From NCBI GenBank assembly GCA_023974075.1, contig CM043792.1, forward strand, positions 9,343,456 to 9,407,455: a DNA stretch of 64,000 nucleotides, read 5' to 3'. The position numbers were made by a program, and so were the translations under genes. Position 1 is the first letter of the stretch, and the number at the start of each line of letters is the position of its first letter. Of the stretch, positions 10,708-21,148 are shown in pieces. Source of the stretch: Chaenocephalus aceratus. Taxonomy: Eukaryota; Chordata; Actinopteri; Perciformes; Channichthyidae. Under the pieces are notes generated by a model, which worked only from the letters and a program-made list of their open reading frames with translations, was not told where the DNA came from and did not search any database.

Positions 10708-10860
10708 GTCCCTGGTGTGTCAGGGAACTCACCAAGTGTCAGAAAACACAACCCTCTCTCTTTTACTCCATACCCAAAATCTCTAAAAACGGGGCTGCAA
10801 AGGTGCTGATTATTTTTAGAATTTTTCTGACGTCAGAAAAGGGGTGCTCCGCCTATAGCC
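10708..10860 (+). repeat. MITE C, right part
   Basis: GTCCCTGGTGTGTCAGGG, CACCAAGTGTCAGAAAACAC and AAATCTCTAAAAACGGGG continue the MITE interrupted at 8625. The right terminus is not recognisable. Confidence 0.5.
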
Positions 10861-11670
10861 TACAGATGTAGCGCTTCATTTCAGACGCCTACCCGTGCGG
10901 GTCCGTTATCTGCACGGGGTGGGCCCCTGCTGAAAGGAAAACCCCCTGCAGGACTTGATACGCCCCGTTGATAAATACATGTAATTATAATGAAACCAGC
11001 TGCAATGGATCATGGATCCACCAGGGGGACCCGTGATTAAAAAGCTACCACAGTGGAACTCATGTGAAATAAACAGCTGATAGATCTACAGGTATCTGAT
11101 ATAGCGGATATTTGTTAAGATCCATATGTCATGGATAGGATCATATTCTGTGCTAAATAAGAGACATGTAATCATTTACAAAACATCACCATGTTTTTTT
11201 TTAACAAAATAATGTTCTTTAATCCACGTAGGTGTAAGTACAAAACCATCGCTATGTTTTTTTGTCAGGAAATGCAGACCGGCTCAAACTAATGATTTTT
11301 AATCCTCATCTTCACGATCATTTAATGTATCATATGTTCGCCAAATTGAAATGGATGCACTAATACATGTAGTTTAATCCACGTGAGTTTACAACAACAA
11401 AAATAATCGCTTTGTTTTTATATCACATCCGACCGGAGGAAAATGCAGCGTGGCTCTCACTACCGATAATCCTAAACCCACGGGCAAACAATAATATGTA
11501 CAGTGTTAATAGTTTACTGTATTATTAGTGTCTATAACAATCACAATCAATCACACATTGAGTTGTTAAAATCAGACCGTTTTTTTTTTTTAAATGAAAC
11601 GGCAGCTCTCAGGTGATCAGCTGTGTGTTTACACAATAAAATATGCATAGTATAATTTAATAAATCCTTC
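10861..11670. other. AT-rich unassigned sequence
   Basis: Contains recurring TTTAATCCACGT-like motifs at about 11219 and 11382, and again at about 12254, which hint at an old repeat. A GC-rich hairpin surrounds 10890-10930. No gene. Confidence 0.35.
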
Positions 11671-11679
11671 CAACACACA

Positions 11680-11860
11680 TTGTAAGAACAGTTCTGTTTC
11701 ATATGAGTGTTGAGAGCTGTATCCACACATCTCTTCATTTTACGCTCAAAGTGCACCAGATTGATGCATTCAACTTCAATGTAAAGAAAAACATCTTCTG
11801 TTGTAACAACAATAACATTATAAATGGTAATATAGCTGAACATGGTATTGCACATTTAGC
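11680..11860 (-). repeat. exon-like repeat module, copy 2
   Basis: Minus-strand partner of 9205-9330. Part of a 102-residue ORF with CINLVHFERKMKRCVDTALN. Function not recognised. Confidence 0.5.
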
Positions 11861-12045
11861 TTTGAGTGTTACTGACCTGAGATGTTTTTATTACATGAAT
11901 TAAGGTGACGGAGGCTTTTTAACATAAACTTTTCAGTGTCCCACACTTTGCACAGAACTGTCTCACATTAGGACATGCAGATGGTCTGAGACAACTTGGC
12001 ACTAAGAGTAGGCCTACTGATATGTCTACCATTTCTTTTATAAGT

Positions 12046-12093
12046 GTAATATCTGCATTTTCTCTTTTGGTTTGATTAGGACACTTCCTGGGG
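12046..12093 (+). repeat. direct repeat, copy 1
   Basis: TCTCTTTTGGTTTGATTAGG and CACTTCCTGGGGAT recur with few changes at 13291-13339, same orientation. This may be the end of a dispersed element; neither copy has a recognised terminus. Confidence 0.55.
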
Positions 12094-12671
12094 ATTTCAG
12101 AATGGTACTGGATTTTGATTGACTGTATCGGCTTCATATCGCAATATATTCCCGAAGTCTGAAATGCAAAAATGTCCCACATTAGGGCAATTCACCCTAC
12201 ATTTAATCATTCAAACAAAATCATATTTCGTTTCTTTTTAACGAAATAAATGTGGTTTAATCCACATAATTTACTGTGTTAATTGTTTACTGTAGTATTG
12301 TTCAACTTGAAAGTGCCTGATGTGAACATTTCCAGAAGAACGTCTCTTGAATGGCCTTTGTATGTATACAGTAGGCTACAGTATAGCCCAACCATTTACA
12401 CCTTCCTTTTTTCCCGTCAAGAGTTTGAATTGGAGAAGGGTAATGGTTATCGATGGTGCTTTTAAAGCCTATTAACTAATAACTGTGTGATTTATATTGC
12501 TTTTCAAATGCATATGGCCACCCATTGGTCCCAATCAGGTGCACAACTTTAAGGTGCATACCGCCACCTCCAGAGTCGGCTTGACTCGGTTTGCATTCAT
12601 AAAGAATGCACAAATGTGTTTAATCATTAATGTCAGATATGTACTAAGTAAATACATTTGTCTCAAGATTA

Positions 12672-12800
12672 GATTCAACTTTATTGTTATTGCACAGATT
12701 ACAGGTACTGAGACAATGAAATGCAGTTTAGCTTCTAACCAGGAGTGCAACAAGCAGTAAAGTGAAAAGTAATGTACACAATCTACAGAATAAAATATAG
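12672..12800 (+). repeat. interspersed fish repeat preceding a minisatellite
   Basis: ATTCAACTTTATTGTTATTGC, AGACAATGAAATGCAGTTTA and AGGAGTGCAACAAGC form a common fish repeat that often carries minisatellites. It leads directly into the 51-bp array. Class unknown. Confidence 0.5.
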
Positions 12801-12830
12801 AATTAATTAAATGATGATTAAAAGTGAGGG

Positions 12831-13078
12831 GTATGAATACACTAGATATACACAGCAGCCTGTGAGCAGTATGAACAGTGGGTATGAATACACTAGATAT
12901 ACACAACAGCCTGTGAGCAGTATGAACAGTGTGTATGAATACACTAGATATACACAGCAGCCTGTGAGCAGTATAAACAGTGGGTATGAATACACTAGAT
13001 ATACACAGCAGCCTGTGAGCAGTATGAACAGTATTAACAGTGTGTATGAATATGCTAAGATATATAAAGTATGAAAAC
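12831..13078. repeat. 51-bp minisatellite
   Basis: Four full units start at 12831, 12882, 12933 and 12984, plus a partial unit after a 9-bp insertion (13044). Each begins GTATGAATACACTAGATATA. As 51 is a multiple of three and no unit has a stop in the open frames, both strands show ORFs with a 17-residue repeat (plus strand EYTRYTQQPVSSMNSGY). The minus-strand 225-residue ORF that covers it is an artefact of this. Confidence 0.95.
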
Positions 13079-13290
13079 GGTAAGTGCAAGTATAGTATAA
13101 AATATATAGATATTAATTTCATGATAAACATTGTGGAACAATGATGAAAAATGTGAATGGAAGTGGCGACGTAAAACTGACACAAAACAACAAGAAACTT
13201 TTGCCGAGCCAATCGAGAGTTTTATCAGCAGCACGGGGTAAACACCACCAATGAGCGCTTAGCTCGAGATACCAGTGAGTGGAGAGGGAG

Positions 13291-13339
13291 AATGATATCT
13301 ACATTTTCTCTGTTGGTTTGATTAGGACACATCCTGGGG
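13291..13339 (+). repeat. direct repeat, copy 2
   Basis: Second copy of the 12046-12093 segment. The stretch from 13340 to 13900 holds no supported gene. A TATTTAAG box and an AATAAA about 90 bp apart (13520-13606) look LTR-like but have no repeat partner here. Confidence 0.5.
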
Positions 13340-13908
13340 ATTGTGTTTACAAACATTGACCATACCGTTCACCAGCCCCCATGTTGCCTATGCTGTTGCG
13401 AACTCTTTGTTTAAAACTAATTGGCCATTGGAATGTGTAGAGGAAGTCTCCCAAGGGGGATGGTCACATTCCCCCCCCTTCTGTGATCTCCCAACCCCCA
13501 GTCTGTAGGGTTGTGTTCGCATATTTAAGCTGTCGCACTTCCTGTTGTTTCTGTCGCGCATTGCCGGTATGAAAGGGTCTGTGCCAGAAATATCAAACAT
13601 TTAATAAAAGTGAAAAACAATGAACAAGACTTAACGTATTCATAATAATTAATTATATTTATTCCGTTTGGATGTAGGATTTTTGACTTTGTTTAGAGCA
13701 GTGATCTTCTCTGCAGCAGAGAGCTAAGCGCTGTCAGACCGGACCTAACCCTGAAAAGTATTATCATCTGAAAGTAATCATTATGTTATTAATATTAAAT
13801 ACATATAAGTATTTTTACAACTTGTATTTAGAAATACTCTGTCGTAATTATTGATGCATAAATGTGTTCATCCATTCAAAGTGGCATCTGCTATAATGGG
13901 GTTAATGT

Positions 13909-14461
13909 ATGATATTACTTAAAGTCATCTCTGGCTACGCCATCTTCAAGCTACCTAACTTCACTCCTTCCACCTTTGAATTCCATGCTGTCACAGTAAC
14001 CCATCCTATACAACTAACCATTGTTGTTCTCTACCGTCCACCAGGCGCCTTGGGGGACTTCTTGGAGGAATTAGACCATCTCCTCTCACACATCCCTGAA
14101 TCTGGCCCTCCCGCTGTACTTCTCGGAGACTTCAACCTCCAGAAGGGGAAGATAGACGAACTAACATCTCTGTTAACCGCCTTTGCTTTCTCACTGTCTC
14201 CGTCCCCGGGGCTACAGAAACAGCCCCGGGGACTTTAATAATACAATACATTATAATACATGATATGATAATTACATTTTAGTTTTATTCATTTGTTATT
14301 TCATAGTTTCTCATTATTATTATTTGTATCGCTCATCTTATTTTTGATTTTATTAATCTGTGTGAATCTGTGCTATCCTGTTTTTCACTCTTACCCTGTT
14401 GCTGTTTGAACTACTGAATTTCCCCACGGGGATTAATAAAGGTCCATCTTATCTTATCTTA
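13909..14461 (+). mobile_element. LINE fragment: endonuclease piece plus 3' tail
   Basis: The plus-strand ORF at 13909-14238 encodes part of an APE-type endonuclease: IVVLYRPPGALGDFLEELDH, then VLLGDFNLQ with the catalytic-loop GDFN. It stops after about 109 codons and is followed by a 3' UTR ending ATTTCCCCACGGGGATTAAT and a TCTTA repeat at 14444-14461. Reverse transcriptase is missing, so the copy is internally deleted. The tail differs from the element at 1-252, so this is a separate family. Confidence 0.7.
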
Positions 14462-15082
14462 ATGTATGAGTTGATTTACTTCAATCTACTGTACTGTGTA
14501 AAAACACCACAACAATATTACAAAAAATATACTGCATAAAGCAAACTATATACTTTATTGGATATAAAATATTTATGTTTTTTCATTATAGTAGCCTGTG
14601 AAAACCATAACAAATTATTAGTGATTAAATGCTACAGTATTCAGCAAACACAACTGCAGAGCTGCAAACATTGCAAACAGACTAAGTTCTACAACACCCA
14701 GTTGTCTTTGTGTATTTGTGAATGAAGCGCCATCTCATGGTTAAATCCTGTAATTGAACAAATGGGGAAATTGCAATTTGGCAACACCCCCAGCCATTGG
14801 GATCCGCTGGGCTTTTGGTTGGGACACACCCATTGAAGTCCTATCTGGAGTGCTACATCTGTATGGGCAACTCTCCACCTATCAGGGGAATGAGAGACCA
14901 CTCTAAAGTGCTGGAGACGCTGTAGTACATATGCCAGGCCTGTAAGCGGCGCTGTAGTCTGCCACACAAGCAGAATCAGCCCTTGCAAAAACAGGGCTGG
15001 AAAAGAGCGAAATGAGGCATGGCTAAAATGCATGATCTGTTTGGTATTTTGAAAAAAAAACTTCACAGACATGTTTTATATA
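14462..15082. other. no recognisable feature
   Basis: AT-rich and then mixed sequence; the minus-strand ORF at 14689-15072 has no recognisable domain. Confidence 0.4.
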
Positions 15083-15704
15083 GGTATGGCCAGCGCCATA
15101 TAGATAGAAGAGTTACGACAACGGAAGTCCAAAAACGGTTATCGTCACGTGGTTCATGTAGACGAGGATCGTTCCCCGGAAGTTCATGGCGGGCAATGTG
15201 AATGCATTGATAACAGGAGATAGAACTACGATTTTTGGTAATTATTAGTGAATAAAGGTTTTGATTTGCAATATTTATACAACAAATCGATATGTGTATG
15301 TATTTACATCAATATGTTTTAAAAAATAAAATCGAATTTGCTAATATTAAGTGATAATATTAGGATTAGTGTGAACAACTAGTTTACATGTTACTAACAG
15401 TGCCTTGGTTAAAGAGCCTGTTGCTGTTTATTTATAGCTTTGAATTCTTTCAAACCAATATTATCTTCTTAAACTTGTATGGTAGTCAGGAGCATCACTT
15501 TCTAATGTTTATTGATACATTTAGAGGGAGGGGATCTAAAGTAATGCTTTAAAATGCAGATTAGGTTCATTTCTACCATTTTCTTAAATTCATGGTAGTT
15601 TCAGTAATCCCCTGGTAATTGAGGACACAAGTTATCTAAATGACTAATGTCATCTTTATGGCTTTCAGAAAGGACAGGAGACCGACAGGTGACTATCAAA
15701 GGAC

Positions 15705-15765
15705 TAGCAGCAGCAGCAGGACTAGCAGGACTAGCAGCATATGATGATGATGATGATGATGTTAA
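15705..15765. repeat. AGC/ACTAGCAGG and (GAT)n short repeats
   Basis: CAGCAGCAGCAGG, repeated GACTAGCAG, then seven GAT units; all inside the P-like element upstream of its THAP exon. Confidence 0.8.
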
Positions 15766-15896
15766 ATGTGTTGTTTTAGGAACATCCATTGCAAATACAT
15801 GGAATTCAATAAACATTGAATAGCATATCATGCAGTTTGTCGGTGCCTTTTCCTCCGTGTTGTCCTGGTTTGCTGTGCTGCCTCCTAGTCGCCACC

Positions 15897-16046
15897 ATGG
15901 TTTGCTGTGCTGCCTGGGGATGCTCAAATCGCTCAGAGAAAGGAGTACGAATGTACGGCTTCCCCACTGACACAGAGCGGAGGAAAAAATGGCTGGCTCA
16001 AGTCAGCAGGAGCAATTTCACGACCAACAGCAACAAAATATGTGAT
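15897..16046 (+). CDS. THAP-domain exon of P-like transposon
   Basis: The ATG at 15897 sits in GCCACCATGG, an optimal vertebrate start context. The product begins MVCCAAWGCSNRSEKGVRMY and continues GFPTDTERRKKWLAQVSR, then NKIC. This is the first two thirds of a THAP zinc finger: the C-x4-C pair, the FP segment and the invariant Trp are present, and the CxxH half would lie in the next exon. GATGTAATT at 16044-16052 can act as donor; without splicing the frame runs to a stop at 16113. An 18-bp direct repeat (TGGTTTGCTGTGCTGCCT at 15867 and 15899) surrounds the start. In P-type transposases this domain binds the subterminal DNA. A host THAP gene is less likely because the exon lies between matched TIRs. 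Confidence 0.7.
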
Positions 16047-17047
16047 GTAATTATATACAAACACTGCATTTGCACTTTTTCACAAAACGAAAACCACACC
16101 ATTGGGAAAGCTTAATGTTTTGTTTAATACAAAAAAACAGGGAAAGGCTTGAAAAACACAGAGTTGAGACTCAGGGTGCAGGGTGAGGGTCTCAGTGCAG
16201 GTATTCAGGCTCCATTGAATCCCCCTCTGGTTCTTGTGCTGAAAGAGGGAGTAACAGACAGGAGAAAGGGTTATACACACACAGCACACCTATTGGATGG
16301 GAAATGCCTTGGGGAGATAAGGTGTTTACTTATATAAAACAGTAGTATTAAACGTACCTTGTGTTTTCACTCTCACTTAAGTCCCTCTCCCTTTGCCATC
16401 AATCCAGAATCAGCTGAGCTGCAACATTATACAGACAGGTAATAATCAACAGAATCACAAGGACACAATATGGCTCTGCTAAAAACACTCACTCTTACAC
16501 GCACCAAAGTTATATTTATCTAATATTTAACTCCCTCCACCCCCGCATACAATCCCGTTTAGAAGCCCTCTTCTCTAATTCAACATGTTGGACGAAATGA
16601 CATTAAGAGAACGGAATTTACAATTAAAAGGCTGTTCAACGTGTGTTGCTAACTTGCTTCGGTATGCTAGCTTAATCTGTTATCTGTAAACGTTCCCTAA
16701 ATCTACTAATTTTGGGATAATCCACTGACATCCTTTAATACACATGTTCATTTGAATCAGATGTATTGATAATATCCGCAATATAAATCTTTAAACTTCT
16801 TCTTACCTTTAAAAGTCCATCACGAACGGTCTATTATGCTGCAACTCCACAGCTCTGCCAGCCTTGGCGCTAACTTCCGGGGAACGATTGAGAGGCTCCA
16901 CGATCCGCCATTGCTGTAAAAAAGTGGTCCATTGGAGTGAACAGAGATGTCGTAACTCTTCTATTAAATGGCTCTGGGTATGGCCTGTTTCAAATATAGC
17001 ATGATAGGTCCACTTTAAGTCACAGGCTCCACCAACAGTGCAACATG

Positions 17048-17652
17048 AATATAGGACATTACATTACATTACATTGCATTTAGCTGACGCTTTTATCCAA
17101 AGCGACTTACAATAAGTACATTCGACCAGGAAGACACAACCTTGAAGAAAACAGAATCATATAAGTACATCAGGTTTCATAGAGCCAAAAATGTCAAGTG
17201 CTACTCAACTGGCTTTAGATAAGCCAGTCCTTTATTAGTATATAAGTGCTCTATTAGCAGTGCTTTGTTAGTAATTCTATCGCTCGAAGTGGAGTTGAAA
17301 GAGATGAGTTTTCAGTCTGCGCCGGAAGATGTGCAGGCTTTCTGCTGTCCTGATGTCAATGGGGAGCTCATTCCACCATTTTGGAGCCAGGATAGCAAAC
17401 CCACGTGTTTTTGCTGATGGGAACTTGGGTCCCCCTCGCAGCGAGGGTGCCGCGAGTCGTTTGGCTGATGCAGAGCGTAGTGCACGCGGTGGGGTGTACA
17501 GTTTAACCATGTCCTGGATGTAGGAAGGGCCAGATCCATTTGCAGCATGGTACGCAAGTACCAGTGTCTTGAAGTGGATTCTAGCAGTTACCGGAAGCCA
17601 GTGAAGGGAGCGGAGGAGCGGAGTGGTGTGGGAAAATGTTGGAAGGTTGAAG
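17048..17652 (-). mobile_element. LINE 3' end (L2-like), 5' truncated
   Basis: Minus-strand copy of the family at 1-252: reverse transcriptase C-terminus, 3' UTR and tail GTCGCTTTGGATAAAAGCG, ending in TGTAATG repeats at 17048-17075. 5' truncation at about 17652 is typical of LINE insertion. Confidence 0.85.
17277..17652 (-). pseudogene. LINE reverse transcriptase C-terminus
   Basis: About 125 codons reading HTTPLLRSLHWLPVTARIHF, later WWNELPIDIRTAESLHIFRR and LKTHLFQLHFER before the stop. This is the region after the catalytic core in L2-like LINE ORF2 proteins. The YADD core and endonuclease are missing because of 5' truncation. The upstream Met is not native. Confidence 0.75.
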
Positions 17653-17684
17653 ACCAAAACAATAAAACATAAAACATAAAACAA

Positions 17685-18033
17685 ATTAAACTAGTAAAAC
17701 ACATGAAAGATCATAGTGTTTGTAGTGCTCATTATTGTTTGACACGTAGATTTGAAAAAGGATTCAGATTATTTTCTTATGCAACAGTACCAATACAATA
17801 ATACAGTAAACCATTTCATGTGAAAGTCCTGCATTTAGAGTTTTATAAATGTGAAACATAACATGCATTTGTATGTTTTTGGAACTCTCAAGAATAATAA
17901 AATGTGCCTGGTTTTGATTTAGTTAAAGATTACATGCTCTATTCAAACAAAACATTGATTATGTTTAAATGACTAAATGGTAGACAGGCAAAAGCAATCT
18001 GACCCAGGGTTATTGCAGTGACTAATTATGCGG
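17685..18033. other. no recognisable feature
   Basis: AT-rich sequence, nothing supported. Confidence 0.45.
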
Positions 18034-18356
18034 GTAGTGTGTGATATAGGTTTTTGTGCATGTAAACCCCCCCCCCCCAACTGAAACGCCTCCATTGGAC
18101 TCCTTTGTTTAATTCTGTAACATAGTGACATCAATACATGCGCTTCTATTGGCTAGCGCTCCGACTCGTACGTGATAGGCTAAGCTAACCAATCAGAGCA
18201 GACTTGGCTCTGGTTTCAGACAGAGGGTGAAAAGAGGTGCTGTAGCACAGGCAGTATGAGAAAAAATAAAGAGCTTTTGGAACATTGAAGCATGGAGACA
18301 TGTCACAGTAGAGACACAAAATACAATTATGAACCTGAAAATAGCATAATTGATTC
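18034..18356 (+). repeat. MITE family A, copy 2
   Basis: GTGTGTGATATAGGTTTTTG, a C11 run, ACTGAAACGCCTCCATTGG, CTCTGGTTTCAGACAGAGG, GCATGGAGACATGTCACAGT and ATGAACCTGAAAATAGCATAA. The last five motifs recur at 23965-24180. Confidence 0.7.
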
Positions 18357-19422
18357 CCTTCAATTGTTGTTATCCTAATGCGATATCTGTCACAGCATGG
18401 ATTGAACATAAACTATAACAAAATATATGAAGACAGTATTTGTACAAAAAACAAGACACATGGCCTCATAAAACAGTAAAACATTAAACCGATAGTACAT
18501 CCAGCCATTATCATCCAACATTACCATACTAATGCAGTTAGAGTCATTCAAGATGATATTAGACTTCCTTCCCAACTAAATGTTGTATTCCCTTCCTCCA
18601 GGTCTGTATCCAGGTCATGTAGTCATATTGAGGCTGGGCAGTGTGGTGACATTCAGCTCTTCACGCCTCTTTTTAACCAGCTATCAGGGTAAGTAGCTGC
18701 AGCCTGGGCCTGCGGGCCCCTGGGCCTCCTGAGGCTGTCTGGTGACTCCGCCCAGACGCCGGCAGCGTCTCGGTCAGGGCCCGGAGAGCCTGCACACAAC
18801 CAGTCATGCCATTAAGCATCTGTGCACTCTGGGAACCCATGCCAAGCAGATAACCTGTTTTCTGATGGAAGATGTGAACAACTCTACATCGTGCTCAGGA
18901 CTCCAGTCCATTCTCTGCCTTTCCTGTCATATGTCGCCCAAAAAGAGGAAAGTCCATTTAAATATACTGAAAATTAGGTTTTGCTTCATCTCTATCGAGC
19001 GTGTGTGTGTCCTTGTGTACTATCTACCACCTGCAGCTGAGCTTAGCATTGGCTCTATCGCCACGTCCGAGTGTACACAGAGCTGACTTACAATCTGTTT
19101 CTGATAAACCTCCGTCTTTGTCAAACACGCATCCTGTTGGCAGACACAAGCCGGTGTTATCCTGTAACACACACAACTGCACACCAGAGCGGGAAACATG
19201 TTTGCAATCCAAATCCATTAGCTAAACTGTCACAGTGATCGGAGGCCTCTGCGTTTCTGGGCGGACAGTTACTGGGGCTGATGTATGTGGAGAAAAGTTT
19301 TGGAATATATATTTATATATATATATAGAACTGTAGTGCAGAGGCCCTGTTGCTCACAGAATCCTTCAACAAGACATCACAAACTGCTACGTTTAGTTAT
19401 AAAACCCCAGCTAAAATCTTGC
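18357..19422. other. gene-free; GC-rich patch and short AT repeat
   Basis: 18700-18800 is GC-rich; 19301-19327 is an AT dinucleotide run. ORFs are short and lack domains. Confidence 0.4.
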
Positions 19423-20842
19423 CTAGTCTGTTAAACCCCAAGGTCCCCGTCGGCGGGGACCCTGTTTTTTTTTTTCACGACACTGTCTCAGGGGATCTTA
19501 ATATTTAAGAACCTATTAATGTGTTATACCAGATTAACGGAAATAATCTCAGCTAACTGATGATACAAACCATTTTTACCAACACAAAACACAAGTCTCA
19601 TAAGAAGCATCTAAATGACCCTTTAGCGAAAAATGCTAACGGACATTGGCACAGAACTCAAGATAAAAGTACCCTTATTACTTATCGTAGCTGCACATAC
19701 AAGATATCCGATTAAAGATGAGGTTCCACAGATTATTTAGGTATATAGTATCATCACTGAGCCATCCGAACTCGCGACAGGGGAAGCAAACACAGACATC
19801 ACAACACGTACCTTTACGGAGCTTCTAGGGAGATCGTCTCACCGTAGCTGTCAATCTGATCAAAAGACGTGTTCAATGGCATTAAAACGAGAAAAACGCG
19901 GCTGAATCGGTTAATCCATAGGTTTTTAACGTCTCTGTATACAAAAATTATTTCATTTATAATCCATAATTCCATTTTTATGTAAAGATCGGAGAGCAAA
20001 AGTTAGCTGCTAATGGTAGCCACCAGAGTGGCTGCTGCTTCCGGTCTAGGCTATGCGGTAGTCTCACACACACATTACCAAATAAGGACTGTGTGGGAGT
20101 TCCGCTTGATTCCATTGGCTCTGACGGTCAGAAAGAGATGTCACATGTCAAAATCCAGCAAGGGGGGCCAGAGATATGGAAAATCCCCGAATGGCCCCAG
20201 AAGAGGGTTTTTGTTGCTAAATCTGTCTAAAAGGGTCAAATATCACTTGTTTTGCATCAATCTTGATACAGGGTACTTATTATATGTTGTACTTTGGATT
20301 CCTAAAGCTTTTAGTCTACTAACCCATCATCCAAGGTTAGTTTTCACCAGTGGTGTAGTGGAGATTTTTTTACTGGGGGGACGCTATTTTAAATTAGGTC
20401 ATCCCAAACAAGTGCGCACGCGTGCAGTGCACTCACAAAACGGGCAGACAGGTCCACAGAAACTACCGGTATGCTTAGTCCTACTTTACTTACTGTACTG
20501 CAAAAAGCAGACGGCGCTGTGCTCAACAGACACACACAGACTCAAAACCATGGACACACTGTCACATACGTTACATAAACAATGTATAGGCCTAAATTGC
20601 ATAAACTACAGTATTGCAACTAAGCAGACAGCGCTGCTTTTCTCTCTCTCGATCTCCACTTTCAAAATCTATTTAAAACTCATAACAAACAAACAAAATT
20701 CCCAAAGTTGTCCTGAAATTAACTTATTTAATAAACAAAACGAAAAATATATATAGCCTACTAATGCAAACATTGAATCTGGACTGGAAATTATTCTGAT
20801 TAGGCCTAGCCTACATTGCAAATAAGCAGACAGCGCTGCTTT

Positions 20843-20845
<3 letters not shown>

Positions 20846-20904
<59 letters not shown>
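20846..20904. repeat. (CA)n microsatellite
   Basis: About 29 uninterrupted CA units within the outer hAT. Confidence 0.97.
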
Positions 20905-20906
<2 letters not shown>

Positions 20907-21100
20907 TGCGTTTTGAAGACTGATACATCAGATATGGATGAACAAACTTTGCAGCCCAGTTTCCCAGCTTTGCAGTCTATCCACGGGTATGTCTCTTGTT
21001 TCCTCCGCCACATCTCCTCCGTCCATACCTCTGGGAAAGGTGAGCTTGAGCTAGCCAGAGGAACGTTGCTAGCGCAGCTAACGTGCACGTTAGCTAGCAT
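20905..21100 (-). pseudogene. TTF-type zinc finger part of hAT transposase
   Basis: The minus-strand peptide includes VWTEEMWRRKQETYPWIDCK and then KLGCKVCSSISD, the opening of the TTF-type finger of ZMYM-like hAT transposases (a CxxC pair after a YPW motif). It runs into the (CA)n tract, where the frame loses meaning. Upstream, the reading frame is cut by the inner hAT; the first coding piece lies at 22408-22506. Confidence 0.6.
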
Positions 21101-21148
21101 TATCCACGTCTTTAGGCGGCTCTTGTGATGATGTACTGTAGTACTAGT

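Larger units (their letters stand above)
15091..16976 (+). mobile_element. THAP-encoding DNA transposon, P-like, with perfect 8-bp TSD
   Basis: Left terminus CAGCGCCATATAGATAGAAG, right terminus (minus strand) CAGAGCCATTTAATAGAAG; both continue AGTTACGACA. GGTATGGC flanks both ends (15083-15090 and 16977-16984). A subterminal inverted repeat GTTCCCCGGAAGTT sits at 15171-15184 and 16872-16885. A THAP exon in the middle and an 8-bp duplication fit the P superfamily. No catalytic domain is visible, so the copy is probably non-autonomous or spliced and decayed. Confidence 0.7.

Noticed and set aside
12673..12830. Possible gene 3' UTR
   Set aside because: The sequence is a common interspersed fish repeat rather than unique UTR.
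12535..13212. 225-residue minus-strand ORF
   Set aside because: Most of it is the 51-bp minisatellite, which lacks stops by chance; the rest shows no domain.
13370..13620. Possible solo LTR with TATA-like box and AATAAA
   Set aside because: No partner LTR, no target duplication and no TG..CA boundaries could be fixed.
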